From positions 28,536,033 through 28,556,099 of the forward strand of contig NC_045140.1 in assembly GCF_008831285.2 (NCBI RefSeq): a DNA stretch of 20,067 nucleotides, written 5' to 3'. Both the position numbers and the translations under genes were made by a program. The notes under the pieces are model-generated. The model saw only the letters and a list, made by a program, of their open reading frames with translations. It had not been told where the DNA came from and did not search any database. How positions within the stretch are numbered: position 1 is the stretch's first letter; the number at the start of each line of letters is the position of its first letter. The DNA is from Nymphaea colorata (taxonomy: Eukaryota > Streptophyta > Magnoliopsida > Nymphaeales > Nymphaeaceae). Below, piece by piece: positions 1 through 8,497 of the stretch.

Positions 1-140
1 CTGGTGGTCACCTGGAGCATTGTGAGGTTGTAGCGAGCGAGGACGCTATCAGAGTGCACAGCGGAAACCTTAGAGAGGCTAACGAGCGGCACCACCATCA
101 CCACTAGCAGCAGCAGCACTCGGGCGGGTGGCCGATCCTT
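1..140 (+). pseudogene. Degraded pol C-terminal tail of an upstream related element (D)
   Basis: This stretch has no intact frame, but its bases align with the pol tail at about 11340-11440. Shared blocks include GCATT followed by GTAG, GGAAAC, and GAGGCTAACGA followed by CACCA. The frame matching the KEAND part of that tail runs to a TAG at 105, while the part matching SIRRRR lies in another frame, so the copy carries frameshifts or sequencing errors. Its distance to the shared LTR segment (about 870 bases) resembles the distance from A's pol stop to the same point (about 885). I infer it is the end of an element upstream of the window. Similarity is short and judged by eye. Confidence 0.4.
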
Positions 141-980
141 GTTCCGAGGGTATCACGCACGGAGGTCATTCAGCGAGGACAGCATTTTCTTAGGGAGGCT
201 AGCCGATGCAGTGAGCTGGAGTTGTCCGGCCAGCTGACCGACCTAGCCACACATGCCAGTGGACCGAGACTGAGTTGGAGGAGTTTTCAGCCCCAAGCCG
301 ACCATTTCAGGCCGAGACGGAGTGATTACAGCATTACGGTCAGTCGGAGCGGTTTTGACAGGATCCGTCTTAGGACCGATCCAAATCCAGCGTTTTATTA
401 GGAACCGGTTTCATTTTAGTTATGTTTCAGTTTTGTACCGACCGGTTCGAGACATAGACCGAACCGAGTCATGCTACACTTTAAATAGTGTCTTTGTGAA
501 GTTCCCTAAGTTGTTAATGATTTTGGACAAGTTTCTATAGAACAGTTTCTCTTCACCGCGCGTTCTTGCGCCTCCATCTTCTTCTTCCTCCTCATTTCTG
601 TGTGAGCATCTGAGGTTCTTCTCCAGCCTCCTCAGATTCATCAATGGCGATTGGCAACCCGACATTATCCCACACCTCCGCTGGTTTTCTCTACTAGGAG
701 GTGAAACGAAGCCAAGCGCCGGCGGGTGCTTCTTCATCGTCTACCCGAGCAGAAGCAAGGTAATGCCGTGCGGACTCCTCAGCCACAGGGGTTCGAGAGG
801 CGTCATCCACCATCGGAAGGCATTCCAGCCTTCGCGCAATGCCTACACGGCGGGTGAAGATCTGAGATGCATTTGATCGTCCGTTCAGCAGAAATACAGC
901 TAAGTGTGTTTTTCCAGCGTCATTCTCTTGTAGTGACTGTAAATCGCCTCCCCAATTCGTTTGTATGCCGTGGTCCGCAT
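141..980 (+). repeat. Left part of the 5' LTR (U3/R), diverged type
   Basis: No gene is seen here. The segment occupies the place of U3/R in A's 5' LTR but does not match A's 3' LTR (8250-9131) beyond patches. Patches include a shared stretch around 710-735 and 8787-8817 (CCAAGCG, CCGGCG, TGCTTCTTC) and AAATCG just before the seam. So it looks like a homologous LTR half from a different family member. It contains a TATA-like box at 480 and, just upstream, an inverted repeat CGGTTCG/CGAACCG (443-449 and 460-466). The true LTR left end is not identifiable. Confidence 0.5.
480..488 (+). promoter_or_regulatory. TATA-like box in the 5' LTR U3
   Basis: TTTAAATAG sits in an A/T-rich patch followed by pyrimidine-rich sequence, the same layout as the TATA boxes of the other two U3 regions (8498 and 11898). 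The start site is expected some 30 bases downstream. Motif only. Confidence 0.4.
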
Positions 981-1082
981 CCAGTAGTTATTGTCGTTAA
1001 TTCTATGAGTTCATTCGATTGTTTTAGTTCTTTGAGCCAAGAAGTTCAGATTAGCCACTGCCTTGTCCTCCTCTTGCTGGTC

Positions 1083-1200
1083 GAAATCAGAAAGAAAACA
1101 ACAGAAAAGAAGGGCGAGAAAAATCAGAAAGAAAAGAAAAGAAAAAGAAAGACGCCCAAATGAAAAATTAAAGTAAAAGAAAGAGAGAATCGGCAAGAGG
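1083..1200 (+). repeat. Purine-rich (A/G) tract in the LTR
   Basis: About 118 bases of mostly A and G, rich in GAAA and AAAG units and broken by a few C and T. It is repeated at 9241-9358. It begins where the deletion-rich seam of the 5' LTR ends. Such tracts can slip, form triplexes, or be poorly resolved in sequencing. Confidence 0.6.
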
Positions 1201-1225
1201 ACTAGGCGCGGCCAGTTCTGGAAAT

Positions 1226-1251
1226 TGGCCGGAATTGTCTAATTCCGGCCA
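1226..1251 (+). repeat. Perfect 11-bp hairpin in the LTR
   Basis: TGGCCGGAATT and AATTCCGGCCA are perfect inverted copies separated by GTCT. The same hairpin is at 9384-9409 in the 3' LTR. In genomic RNA it would be a stable stem with a 4-base loop in the leader. Confidence 0.7.
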
Positions 1252-1419
1252 CTGCTGCATTGATTCCGGCATCACTCCATCCCGGGCTGCAAGTGTTCGA
1301 GTTATTCGTGTGTGCATTTGGGAGATTCCGGCCTCAATTGGGGAAAATCCGGCCACATTTGGGGAAAGCACTCTTGCGTCGTCACATTTGGGGATTTCGC
1401 ATTTGTCTCACCCAAATCG

Positions 1420-1425
1420 GTAAGT
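1420..1425 (+). promoter_or_regulatory. Candidate 5' splice site in the LTR leader
   Basis: GTAAGT, preceded by ATCG, is a full match to the plant donor core. It recurs at 9578 in the 3' LTR and at the corresponding place of the diverged C LTR (12878), each time shortly before TACACGTG. A possible acceptor, TTCTTTTAG, ends at 3110, 43 bases before the gag ATG. Inferred only. Confidence 0.35.
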
Positions 1426-2055
1426 GATTGCTTGACTTGGGCCCTTCGCCATCTCCACCACATATCTGTACACGTGGCATGATCGGGAGCACTTGGGAGA
1501 GAACCTTGGAGTGAAATCCTCCACATCCCTAGCTTGTAGCTAGTGGATCACATTTGGAAGGGGCGAGTTCTCTTTTGAGAGATCTTCTCCTACTTCGTAG
1601 GTGGCTGATCACCTTGTTGACTGCCACCTCCTCCTCCATTTTAGCTAGGATATTGCCCAGCCACACACCTCATCAGCCAAATCGCCACCTCACCTATACA
1701 CCTCACCAAGATCCCTAGCCTCTCTCCTACGTATTAGGGAGATAGCCCTTCTAGAACGCCACCTAGCCTAGAATCTTGGAGGACAATCCTATCATGGAAT
1801 ATTCTCCATATTCTTAGCCAACTCTACCCTACCCAATTACCCCGAGCTCACCCGAACTTACCAAGTTACCACTTGCCTTTCCATTTCCATTTTCTCATCT
1901 ACCCTAAACCGAGCCACTCAAACCCACCCTAGCTACTTTGTAGGAACCCTCATTTGAGTCCCTTCCCCACACCCGGTCAACCGAAGATTTTGACCGTAGG
2001 ACCTACCTAGCCTACTCTACCTATGACCTAGCTCGCTGGCCAAACCTAGCCCGGG

Positions 2056-2085
2056 CCCACCTGGTCCCACCTGGTCCCACCTGGT
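2056..2085 (+). repeat. Three tandem 10-base units
   Basis: CCCACCTGGT is repeated exactly three times. The same array with the same copy number lies in the 3' LTR. Confidence 0.85.
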
Positions 2086-2208
2086 CCGAACCCACTCAGT
2101 CCAAGTCCCGCGCCTAGTTGGTTTCAACCTTAGCGCCAAGGAAGACCGCGGCATTGCTAGCCGCATCCTTGAAGTCTTTGGAACCGGCGGGCCTTGATCC
2201 AGCATATT

Positions 2209-2238
2209 CCGGCGACCTCCGGCCACCTCCGGCCACCT
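2209..2238 (+). repeat. 10-base minisatellite, one unit shorter than in the 3' LTR
   Basis: One CCGGCGACCT is followed by two CCGGCCACCT. The 3' LTR has one plus three (10367-10406). This accounts for the only length difference between the LTR copies after 1083. Confidence 0.85.
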
Positions 2239-2567
2239 CTGCTCTTTTTCCGGTGACTCTCCGGCGTGGATTCCAGAAGGTCCCCCAGACATCCAGCAAG
2301 GCGTTGAAGTGCTCCTAGGCGATTCCGGCGGGGTGATCCTACTTCACGCGTCTCTTGGAACGGCTTGACTTCACTCACGGCCTCTTCTTTTGGAGTTCAG
2401 CTCTGCACCAGCCCTCTTCTTTCGTGTTGCTGGTAGTCCTCGAGTGTGGAATCTCACCTCGAGGCTTTTGACTGCTTAGCCAAGCTAGCCTTGGCCGGTA
2501 CACTCTACTCCTCTCTTTAGACACGCGGGAGGTAGCATTTATTTCTGCATTTTGCTTTCAGCCCGAC

Positions 2568-2630
2568 CGTGAGGTCGTAGTTGTGCATAGAGGGACCTCC
2601 GCGGCACTGCGCCAAGGACACGACCTCGTG
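2568..2630 (+). repeat. Long stem-loop in U5
   Basis: GAGGTCGT (2571-2578) pairs with ACGACCTC (2620-2627), extended outward as RNA by U-G, G-U and C-G pairs to 2568/2630. Loop of about 41 bases. The right arm ACACGACC is conserved in C's LTR (around 14640), where it could pair with a different left arm. Also present in the 3' LTR at +8168. Confidence 0.45.
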
Positions 2631-2833
2631 CCAGCACTAGCCTCCTACGGGTGGGTGTGGTTTGTGCGTTTAGGCGTGGTTTGCATGGTTTGCTTGAGTG
2701 AGTTTGAGTGATTTTTAACAAATGTATCGCTTCCGCTTGTATTAGCCTCGCATCTCTTAGATTTGTGTAGTAGGTTTTGCTTGGATTTGGGTATAGCCTC
2801 TCTTGTATTCCGCTACCTATCCGGGATTTTCTA

Positions 2834-2853
2834 AGTCGGGGTCCTGTCCGACT
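2834..2853 (+). repeat. U5 stem-loop with conserved 8-base loop
   Basis: The stem is GTCGG (2835-2839) with CCGAC (2848-2852), plus an outer A-T pair. The loop is GGTCCTGT. The same structure is at 11003-11020 and, with a compensated base pair, at 14865-14882 in the C LTR. It lies about 120 bases before the primer-binding site in both elements. Confidence 0.6.
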
Positions 2854-2973
2854 GGGTAGTGTCTTTGTTTTAATTTGTCTAGGAAGTCTTCTGGTTGGTC
2901 CAAGGTGATCGTGGGGGTAGGCACGGCCGTTGGTTTCAGACTTAGGTCGGCCACGGACAAGACCCTACCAATT

Positions 2974-2986
2974 TGGTATCAGAGCC
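2974..2986 (+). other. Primer-binding site (initiator-Met tRNA) of element A
   Basis: TGGTATCAGAGCC is complementary to the 3' end of plant initiator-Met tRNA, including its CCA end. It starts three bases (ATT) after the 5' LTR. This is where minus-strand cDNA synthesis would begin. Confidence 0.93.
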
Positions 2987-3152
2987 TCCTTGGAGCAGCA
3001 GCAAGCAAGTACAGTATCGGCATTTCGGATTTTATACAGGGCAGAATACAGCTGGAATTCTTGTCAGTGTCAGAGTCAGTGGTTTTCAACTAGTCGTGTG
3101 ATTCTTTTAGACGTTTGGATTTCTGATTTTTTTTTTGGACTTAACCATCGCA
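2987..3152 (+). other. Leader of element A between PBS and gag
   Basis: No gene is seen. The stretch includes a T-rich acceptor-like site ending at 3110 and a run of ten T's just before the start codon. Patches such as GTCAGAGT and CAGTGGTTTT recur in C's leader, which is much longer (about 550 bases). Confidence 0.6.
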
Positions 3153-6100
3153 ATGGTTAAGAAGAAGCAAGTCGTGCCCGAGGCACCAGATGTTGAGGCG
3201 GAGACCTCAGCCAATGAGGAACAGCCATCTACTGAGATGGAGGTATACGCGGTGGAAAGAATGGTTCACATCGAAAATGAGGTTTTGAAAATCCGCCACG
3301 AGATGAGCGACTACAAGAAACAACTTTCTAAGCTCAACAAGTTAGATGAGATCAAGGAGATGATGAGAGTCATGACGGCCAATCAAGAGGCCCTTAGGAG
3401 AAACAACCCGGATCCCCCACAGCCCCACGTTGATAAGGGCAAGGGCATACTCAATGGACCGCCCAACGTCGGTCCTAATCCCTTCCATTCGCAAGCCGGC
3501 CCTAGTAGACCACCACCCGGGGGGAATAACAGCAATAATGGAGGTTTCCAAGCACAGCCCACCAACCTCAACAACTATCACGGTGGGCATCATAACTCCT
3601 CGCCTGATTGGGAGAACCGAGAGCCTTATGGACCCCAATCCAGCCAGTATAGGTCCAGATTTGGAGGCACACAGTGGGAGAATATTAATTCAGATCGTAG
3701 ATGGGGTGATAGAGGAGACCGTGAACCACCTTCTTGGGAGCCGTATAGAGAGCGTCAGGCAGCGCCAAGAAACCAACCAAGGATTCCTATGGTTCGCATT
3801 GACTTCCCTAGATTCAATGGCAAGGAACCCTTAGATTGGATTTTTCAAGTGGAGGAGTACTTCACATGTCAGATGATTCCTGATGAGGAATGGCTTCAAA
3901 CGTCCATTCTACACTTCGATGGCGAAGCTAGGAGATGGTATCGTTGGCTCAAGCTCAAGGAGCCAGTCAATACGTGGGGAGAGTTCAAAGAAGCTCTCAT
4001 GCTCAGATTTGGTGAGTCTTCCTATGTAGATTACGACATCGAGTTGCGTAATCTAAGACAAACCGCATCAGTTCAAGAATACCAAGCCAAGTTTGAGAAT
4101 TTAGCAAGCATGGTTGATTGGACGCCCAAGTCCCTCATTGCCGCATTTGTTGGAGGATTGAAGGAGGAAATTCAGATAGACATACGGGCTGAGCCCAACA
4201 CAGAGTTGCGGAAGTGCTTTGCCAAAGCACGTTCCATCGAGGATAGGCAAAGAAAGAAACAAGCCTTGTACCGACAATGGAGAAACCCCGGAACAGTCCG
4301 TGTGAGGGAGATCCCTCAACCGCAAAAACTCCTTCCAGCCCCTCCGTGTAAAGAAGAACCTAAACCCGCTTTCAAGGGTCGAGCGCCTCCTGTACTAACT
4401 CGGGAAGAAAGAGAAGAGTTAATCAAGAACAAGCAGTGTTTCTGGTGTAAAGAAAAGTGGGACCCTACGCACAAGTGCAAGCACATTCGAGTCTACACGG
4501 TTTTGGATGATGACGCCGACGATGAAGAAGATCAATCCCCTATGATCGAAGAAATAGAGGAATTGGAGGCCCGAGAAGAGCCTCAAGAGCAGGAAAGGCC
4601 ACCCCTTGAGGGCGCTTGTCATACCATGACAGACCCTAACCGACCAGATGCTATGAGAGTTATAGGGCAAATTGGAAAGAGAAATGTTCTTGTTCTTTTG
4701 GATTCGGGGGCTACTCACAATTTCGTGGGTGACCACCTCGCTCAGGAATTGAATTGTACCATCGAAGAGCACCCAACTCTTAAAGTACTGGTGGCCAATG
4801 GTGAGTGTCTCCCTTGCACTCGCAAGTGTGCAAACGTAGAGCTCGTGCTTCAGAAGATTCCTTATACAGTCGACTTGCTAGTTGTCCCTCTACCCAGCGT
4901 AGATATCATTCTTGGAGTCAAATGGCTCAAGACCTTAGGGCGAATTTGGTGGGACTTCTCTACCATGGAGATGTGCCTACCTAAAGAGGGTGGAGGAGAG
5001 GAAGTAGTGCTAAGGGCAGTCGATCCTAGTTTGGCACCCAAGGCAGCGCTAAAGGCTATAGCAGTCCAGAGACCAGCGGCTTGGTTAGTTTCAGTGGCAG
5101 AGGAAGTTGTCGCTCAAGAGGGATCAGAAGAGAAAGTACCCGAGCAGATTCAGAAAGTGTTGGAGGAGTTCAAGGATATATTCGAGGAACCTAAAGGACT
5201 TCCTCCACCTCGATCATATGACCACAGGATAGTATTGACCAACGGCACAGAGCCGGTTAACGTGCGCCCGTACCGCTATGGGTACGCTCAAAAATCAGAA
5301 ATTGAGCGATTGGTCAAAGAAATGCGAGAAAGTAATATTATTCGGCCAAGTTCTAGTCCCTTTTCGTCGCCAGTCCTTCTCGTCAAGAAAAAGGACAACA
5401 CATGGAGATTCTGTGTGGATTACAGGGCCTTGAACGAAGCTACTGTCAAGGATAGGCATCCAATTCCTGTTATTGATGAACTCTTGGATGAACTATCTGG
5501 AGCTCGCATCTTTTCCAAGTTGGATCTCCGGTCAGGGTACCACCAAATTCGAATGTATGAGGAAGACATTACAAAGACGGCATTTCGTACCCATGACGGC
5601 CATTATGAGTTTTTGGTCATGCCGTTTGGACTTACGAACGCGCCCGCAACATTCCAACGATGTATGAATGACGTGTTTCGTCAGTTCCTGCGTGACTTCG
5701 TGTTAGTCTTCTTCGATGACATTCTTGTGTACAGCCAGAGTATTGAACAGCATGTCGAGCACCTTCGCACAGTGTTGAGAATATTAAGGGAGAATACCCT
5801 ATTCGCGAAAATGTCCAAGTGCAGCTTTGGGCAGACTTCTATCGGGTATTTGGGTCACATCGTATCACATGAGGGGGTCAGAGCCGACCCTGAAAAACTC
5901 CAGGCCATGGAGCAATGGCCCTTGCCGAAGGACCCTCGAGGCATGCGGGGATTTTTAGGCCTCACGGGGTACTATCGCAGATTTATCAAAGGCTATGGTT
6001 TGATCGCTTCTCCCTTGACGCACATGTTGAAAAAGGGGGAGTTTACATGGACTGAGAAAGCAAGAGAGGCCTTTGTCAAACTGAAGGCCGCTATGATGAG

Positions 6101-6992
6101 TGCCCCAGTACTTGCTCTCCCTGATTTCTCTAAGGATTTCATAATTGAGACAGATGCTAGTGACGTAGGCGTCGGTGCAGTTCTGAGCCAAGAGGGCCAC
6201 CCAATTGCGTTTATGTCGAAAGCCCTCACGGAGCGGGCCAAACCCTTTTCCACCTATGAAAAGGAGCTTTTGGCAATAGTCTTAGCAGTAGACAAGTGGA
6301 GGCCCTATCTGATTGGGCGAAGATTTGTGGTGAGAACGGACCACAGCAGTTTGAGGTACATGGTAAAGCAACGCGTCTCGACTCCTATCCAGCAGAGATG
6401 GTTAGCCAAACTCCTTGGCTACGATTTCACGATAGAGTACAAGAAGGGAACCGAAAACTCTGCTGCAGACTCCTTGTCACGCATGCCAGAGCACTTAAAA
6501 ACTCTTTCTGTGATTGAGACCGACCTTTGGGATAGACTAACTCAGGAGCAAGATCAGGATCTAACACTTAGGCTCCTCAAGCAGTCCATACGCCAGAATC
6601 CAGAGTCTATTCCCCACTATTCGTTAAGAGGAGAAATACTCTGCAAGAAGCGACGAGCCTTGGTACCAAAGAACTCGCCTCTCAAGGTTGAGCTACTCAA
6701 ACATTTTCATGACTCGAGCATTGCTGGTCACGAAGGCGTGGCTAAAACTATGGGGCGCATTAAGGCACAGTTTTGGTGGGAGGGAATGAAAGCAGACGTG
6801 AGGGATTACGTGAAAGCCTGCCCTACCTGCCAACGTGAAAAATATGAGGCCATCAAGCCTCCAGGGCACTTGAACCCTTTGCCCATACCGGATAAGCCAT
6901 GGGAAGATGTATCAATGGACTTCATTGATGCAATGCCCCGAGCTGAAGGGAAAGAGGCGGTGTTGGTCGTGGTGGATCGCTTAACCAAGTAA
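3153..6992 (+). CDS. Gag-Pol polyprotein of element A, ending at a premature stop in integrase
   Basis: One frame encodes Gag and Pol. I chose the ATG at 3153 (MVKKKQ); the frame opens slightly earlier at a TTG. Seen, in residues from that Met: a charged coiled-coil-like N-terminus (~25-75); a Pro/Gly/Asn-rich linker; a retrotransposon Gag capsid domain (~213-375); a CX2CX7HXC zinc knuckle (429-442); an acidic linker; aspartic protease with DSGA at 517-520; reverse transcriptase (~680-860) with FFDD at 853-856; RNase H with TDAS at 1000-1003; and the integrase zinc finger (H1186, H1193, C1223, C1226). The first catalytic Asp is D1256 in MDFI. TAA at 6990 then stops the frame at codon 1280, where element C has TAC. 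In the family the polyprotein is cut by its protease and works inside virus-like particles. The product here would keep RT but lack most of the integrase core. Confidence 0.93.
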   Translation: MVKKKQVVPEAPDVEAETSANEEQPSTEMEVYAVERMVHIENEVLKIRHEMSDYKKQLSKLNKLDEIKEMMRVMTANQEALRRNNPDPPQPHVDKGKGILNGPPNVGPNPFHSQAGPSRPPPGGNNSNNGGFQAQPTNLNNYHGGHHNSSPDWENREPYGPQSSQYRSRFGGTQWENINSDRRWGDRGDREPPSWEPYRERQAAPRNQPRIPMVRIDFPRFNGKEPLDWIFQVEEYFTCQMIPDEEWLQTSILHFDGEARRWYRWLKLKEPVNTWGEFKEALMLRFGESSYVDYDIELRNLRQTASVQEYQAKFENLASMVDWTPKSLIAAFVGGLKEEIQIDIRAEPNTELRKCFAKARSIEDRQRKKQALYRQWRNPGTVRVREIPQPQKLLPAPPCKEEPKPAFKGRAPPVLTREEREELIKNKQCFWCKEKWDPTHKCKHIRVYTVLDDDADDEEDQSPMIEEIEELEAREEPQEQERPPLEGACHTMTDPNRPDAMRVIGQIGKRNVLVLLDSGATHNFVGDHLAQELNCTIEEHPTLKVLVANGECLPCTRKCANVELVLQKIPYTVDLLVVPLPSVDIILGVKWLKTLGRIWWDFSTMEMCLPKEGGGEEVVLRAVDPSLAPKAALKAIAVQRPAAWLVSVAEEVVAQEGSEEKVPEQIQKVLEEFKDIFEEPKGLPPPRSYDHRIVLTNGTEPVNVRPYRYGYAQKSEIERLVKEMRESNIIRPSSSPFSSPVLLVKKKDNTWRFCVDYRALNEATVKDRHPIPVIDELLDELSGARIFSKLDLRSGYHQIRMYEEDITKTAFRTHDGHYEFLVMPFGLTNAPATFQRCMNDVFRQFLRDFVLVFFDDILVYSQSIEQHVEHLRTVLRILRENTLFAKMSKCSFGQTSIGYLGHIVSHEGVRADPEKLQAMEQWPLPKDPRGMRGFLGLTGYYRRFIKGYGLIASPLTHMLKKGEFTWTEKAREAFVKLKAAMMSAPVLALPDFSKDFIIETDASDVGVGAVLSQEGHPIAFMSKALTERAKPFSTYEKELLAIVLAVDKWRPYLIGRRFVVRTDHSSLRYMVKQRVSTPIQQRWLAKLLGYDFTIEYKKGTENSAADSLSRMPEHLKTLSVIETDLWDRLTQEQDQDLTLRLLKQSIRQNPESIPHYSLRGEILCKKRRALVPKNSPLKVELLKHFHDSSIAGHEGVAKTMGRIKAQFWWEGMKADVRDYVKACPTCQREKYEAIKPPGHLNPLPIPDKPWEDVSMDFIDAMPRAEGKEAVLVVVDRLTK

Positions 6993-8249
6993 AGCCATTT
7001 TGTGGCCCTACCCAGAAACTACCATGGACCAATGGTTGCTAATGTTTACCAAGATCACGTTGGAAAGCTGCATGGTATGCCCAAGACCATTGTCTGCGAT
7101 CGGGACTCGATCTTCCTCAGTGCTTTTTGGAGGGAGTATATGAGAATGGCGGGTACAGTGATCAACTTTAGCACCGCCCATCATCCTCAAACAGATGGGC
7201 AGAGCGAAGTAGTCAACAGGACACTGGAGACCTATCTGAGGTGTTACGCCGGAGAGAGACCCAACACCTGGGTCAAATATTTATCTTGGGCTGAGTGGTC
7301 CTATAACACCAGCCTCCATTCAGGAACCGGCATGACTCCCTATGAAGCCCTGTATGGTTGCCCGCCGAGTTATGTCCCGAGGTATGAGGTAGACACCGCA
7401 AGAGAAGATGAGGTCGATGTTGCCTTGAGAAACAGGGATGACATTCTAGCCACGCTAAAAAGAAACATCCAGAGGGCCCAGGCTAGAATGAAAAAGGCGC
7501 ATGATAAGGGGCGTAGAGACAGAGAATTTGAGGTAGGCGACATGGTATGGTTAAAGAGGCTGCCCATGAAGCAGAAATCGTTGCTAGGACAGCCCTATTC
7601 GAAGCTTCTGCCAAGATACTATGGGCCGTTTCGAGTTCTTCAGAAAATTGGTAAGGCAGCCTATCGCATAGCTTTGCCCCCTACAGCCCTTGTCCATCCA
7701 GTATTCCATGTCTCTCGGTTGAAGCCGCATCATGGGCCAGTACCAGAGCAAGAGGAACCATTACCAGATGTTAGCCAACGCCCATATCGAATCCTAAAGC
7801 ACCGATGGGTCACTAGAGATGGTAGAGCCCGCCACGAGGTTTTGATTGAATGGGAAGGAATCGATGGTGGTACCTCCTGGGAGTTGTTTGACAAGGTAAA
7901 ATTCCAATTCCCTACAGGAGCTTGGGGACAAGCTCCATCTCAGGAGGGTGGATCTGATACGGGTCAACCTGCAGAGTGGCCTAGGGTAGCCACAGATGTC
8001 GCTGAGAGCAGCCAAAGGGCGCGGGGCAAAACCGCCCTTCATGCGATTAAGGCCCTACAAGGCCAAGATGACTCAAGGCTGAGTCAAAAGGGAGGCGTAG
8101 TGCATCAGGTGCAGACCTTACAAACTGAACATATTCAGCTTAGAATCGATGCCGAGGGAGGAGCGGGAGGAGAGGCAACGGCTCTAAGCGAGGCTCTTGA
8201 GGACCAAGGCGAAAGGGGTCAAGTCCGAGTCCGGTCTAGTCCAACCTAG
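6993..8249 (+). pseudogene. Integrase core, GPY/F and chromodomain of element A, cut off by the upstream stop
   Basis: The same frame continues after the TAA with no further break, so this is one gene with a single nonsense change rather than a second gene. Counting on from the gag Met, it holds the second and third catalytic residues (D1316 in CDRD, E1352 in DGQSE, 35 residues between), the GPY/F-type segment PRYYGPF (~1490) and HPVFHVSRLK. A chromodomain follows at ~1543-1588 (RPYRILKHRW to SWELFDKVKF). Chromodomains of this group bind modified histones and guide insertion. After it comes a ~110-residue tail of low complexity containing GGAGGEA, which resembles GGAGGAA in the tail at 11.4 kb. 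Internal ATGs exist, but no sign suggests a separate product. Confidence 0.85.
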
Positions 8250-8424
8250 GTCTTCGCTATACTCATGCACTTAGGGTCAGCCTAGGGCGAGCCTAGGCGA
8301 ATTTCTGGTCTGAACCAAGGCCCACAGCGTGCGGGCTAAGGAGAGGACGAGTTAGGGACGAGACACTAAGTCTCGAGTTCGAGTTTGCTTGCGTTTTCTT
8401 TGATTTTAGAGTGCGCATTTGCTT
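8250..8424 (+). other. 3' UTR of element A with two hairpins
   Basis: No gene is seen. GCCTAGG/CCTAGGC (8280-8286 and 8292-8298, 5-base loop) and CGAGAC/GTCTCG (8359-8364 and 8370-8375, 5-base loop) are perfect inverted repeats. The polypurine tract expected just before the LTR is not clear; AAGGAGAGGACGAG (around 8338-8351) is the best purine run here. Confidence 0.5.
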
Positions 8425-8497
8425 TGGTAGTCAATTCCGTTTTGGATTTTGATTTTGGGTTGGATCAATTGTTTAGATCCGCTTTTTAATTCAGTAT

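Larger units (their letters stand above)
981..2970 (+). repeat. 5' LTR of element A, segment shared with the 3' LTR
   Basis: This matches 9132-11138 as a direct repeat. From 1083 to 2970 I found only two differences by eye: one extra 10-base unit in the 3' copy and one T/C substitution (2254 versus 10422). From 981 to 1082 the 5' copy lacks seven single bases and has no substitutions. The segment should be R/U5, i.e. the 5' leader of the genomic RNA. It holds a purine-rich tract (1083-1200), an 11-bp hairpin, a GTAAGT donor-like site, a G-poor C-rich stretch, two 10-base repeats and a U5 stem-loop. Open frames here on either strand have no recognisable protein and are not called. Confidence 0.9.

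Noticed and set aside
87-107. Run of His codons before a stop
   Set aside because: It appears only in one frame of a frameshifted scrap; not a tag or a metal-binding gene.
2056-2238. CRISPR-like array
   Set aside because: Units are only 10 bases and directly tandem without spacers; these are minisatellites in an LTR.
3135-3152. TTG at 3135 as start of gag-pol
   Set aside because: A plant gene is expected to start at ATG; the in-frame ATG at 3153 follows at once and matches the layout of C (ATG then a Lys-rich start).
8087-8100. AAAAGGGAGGCG as polypurine tract, with the LTR starting at TGCATC
   Set aside because: It lies inside the pol frame and the following bases do not mirror the LTR end CTACCA beyond TG/CA; kept only as an outside possibility.
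7002-8249. A separate integrase/chromodomain gene
   Set aside because: It is in the same frame as the upstream part and separated only by one TAA; element C has no break there.
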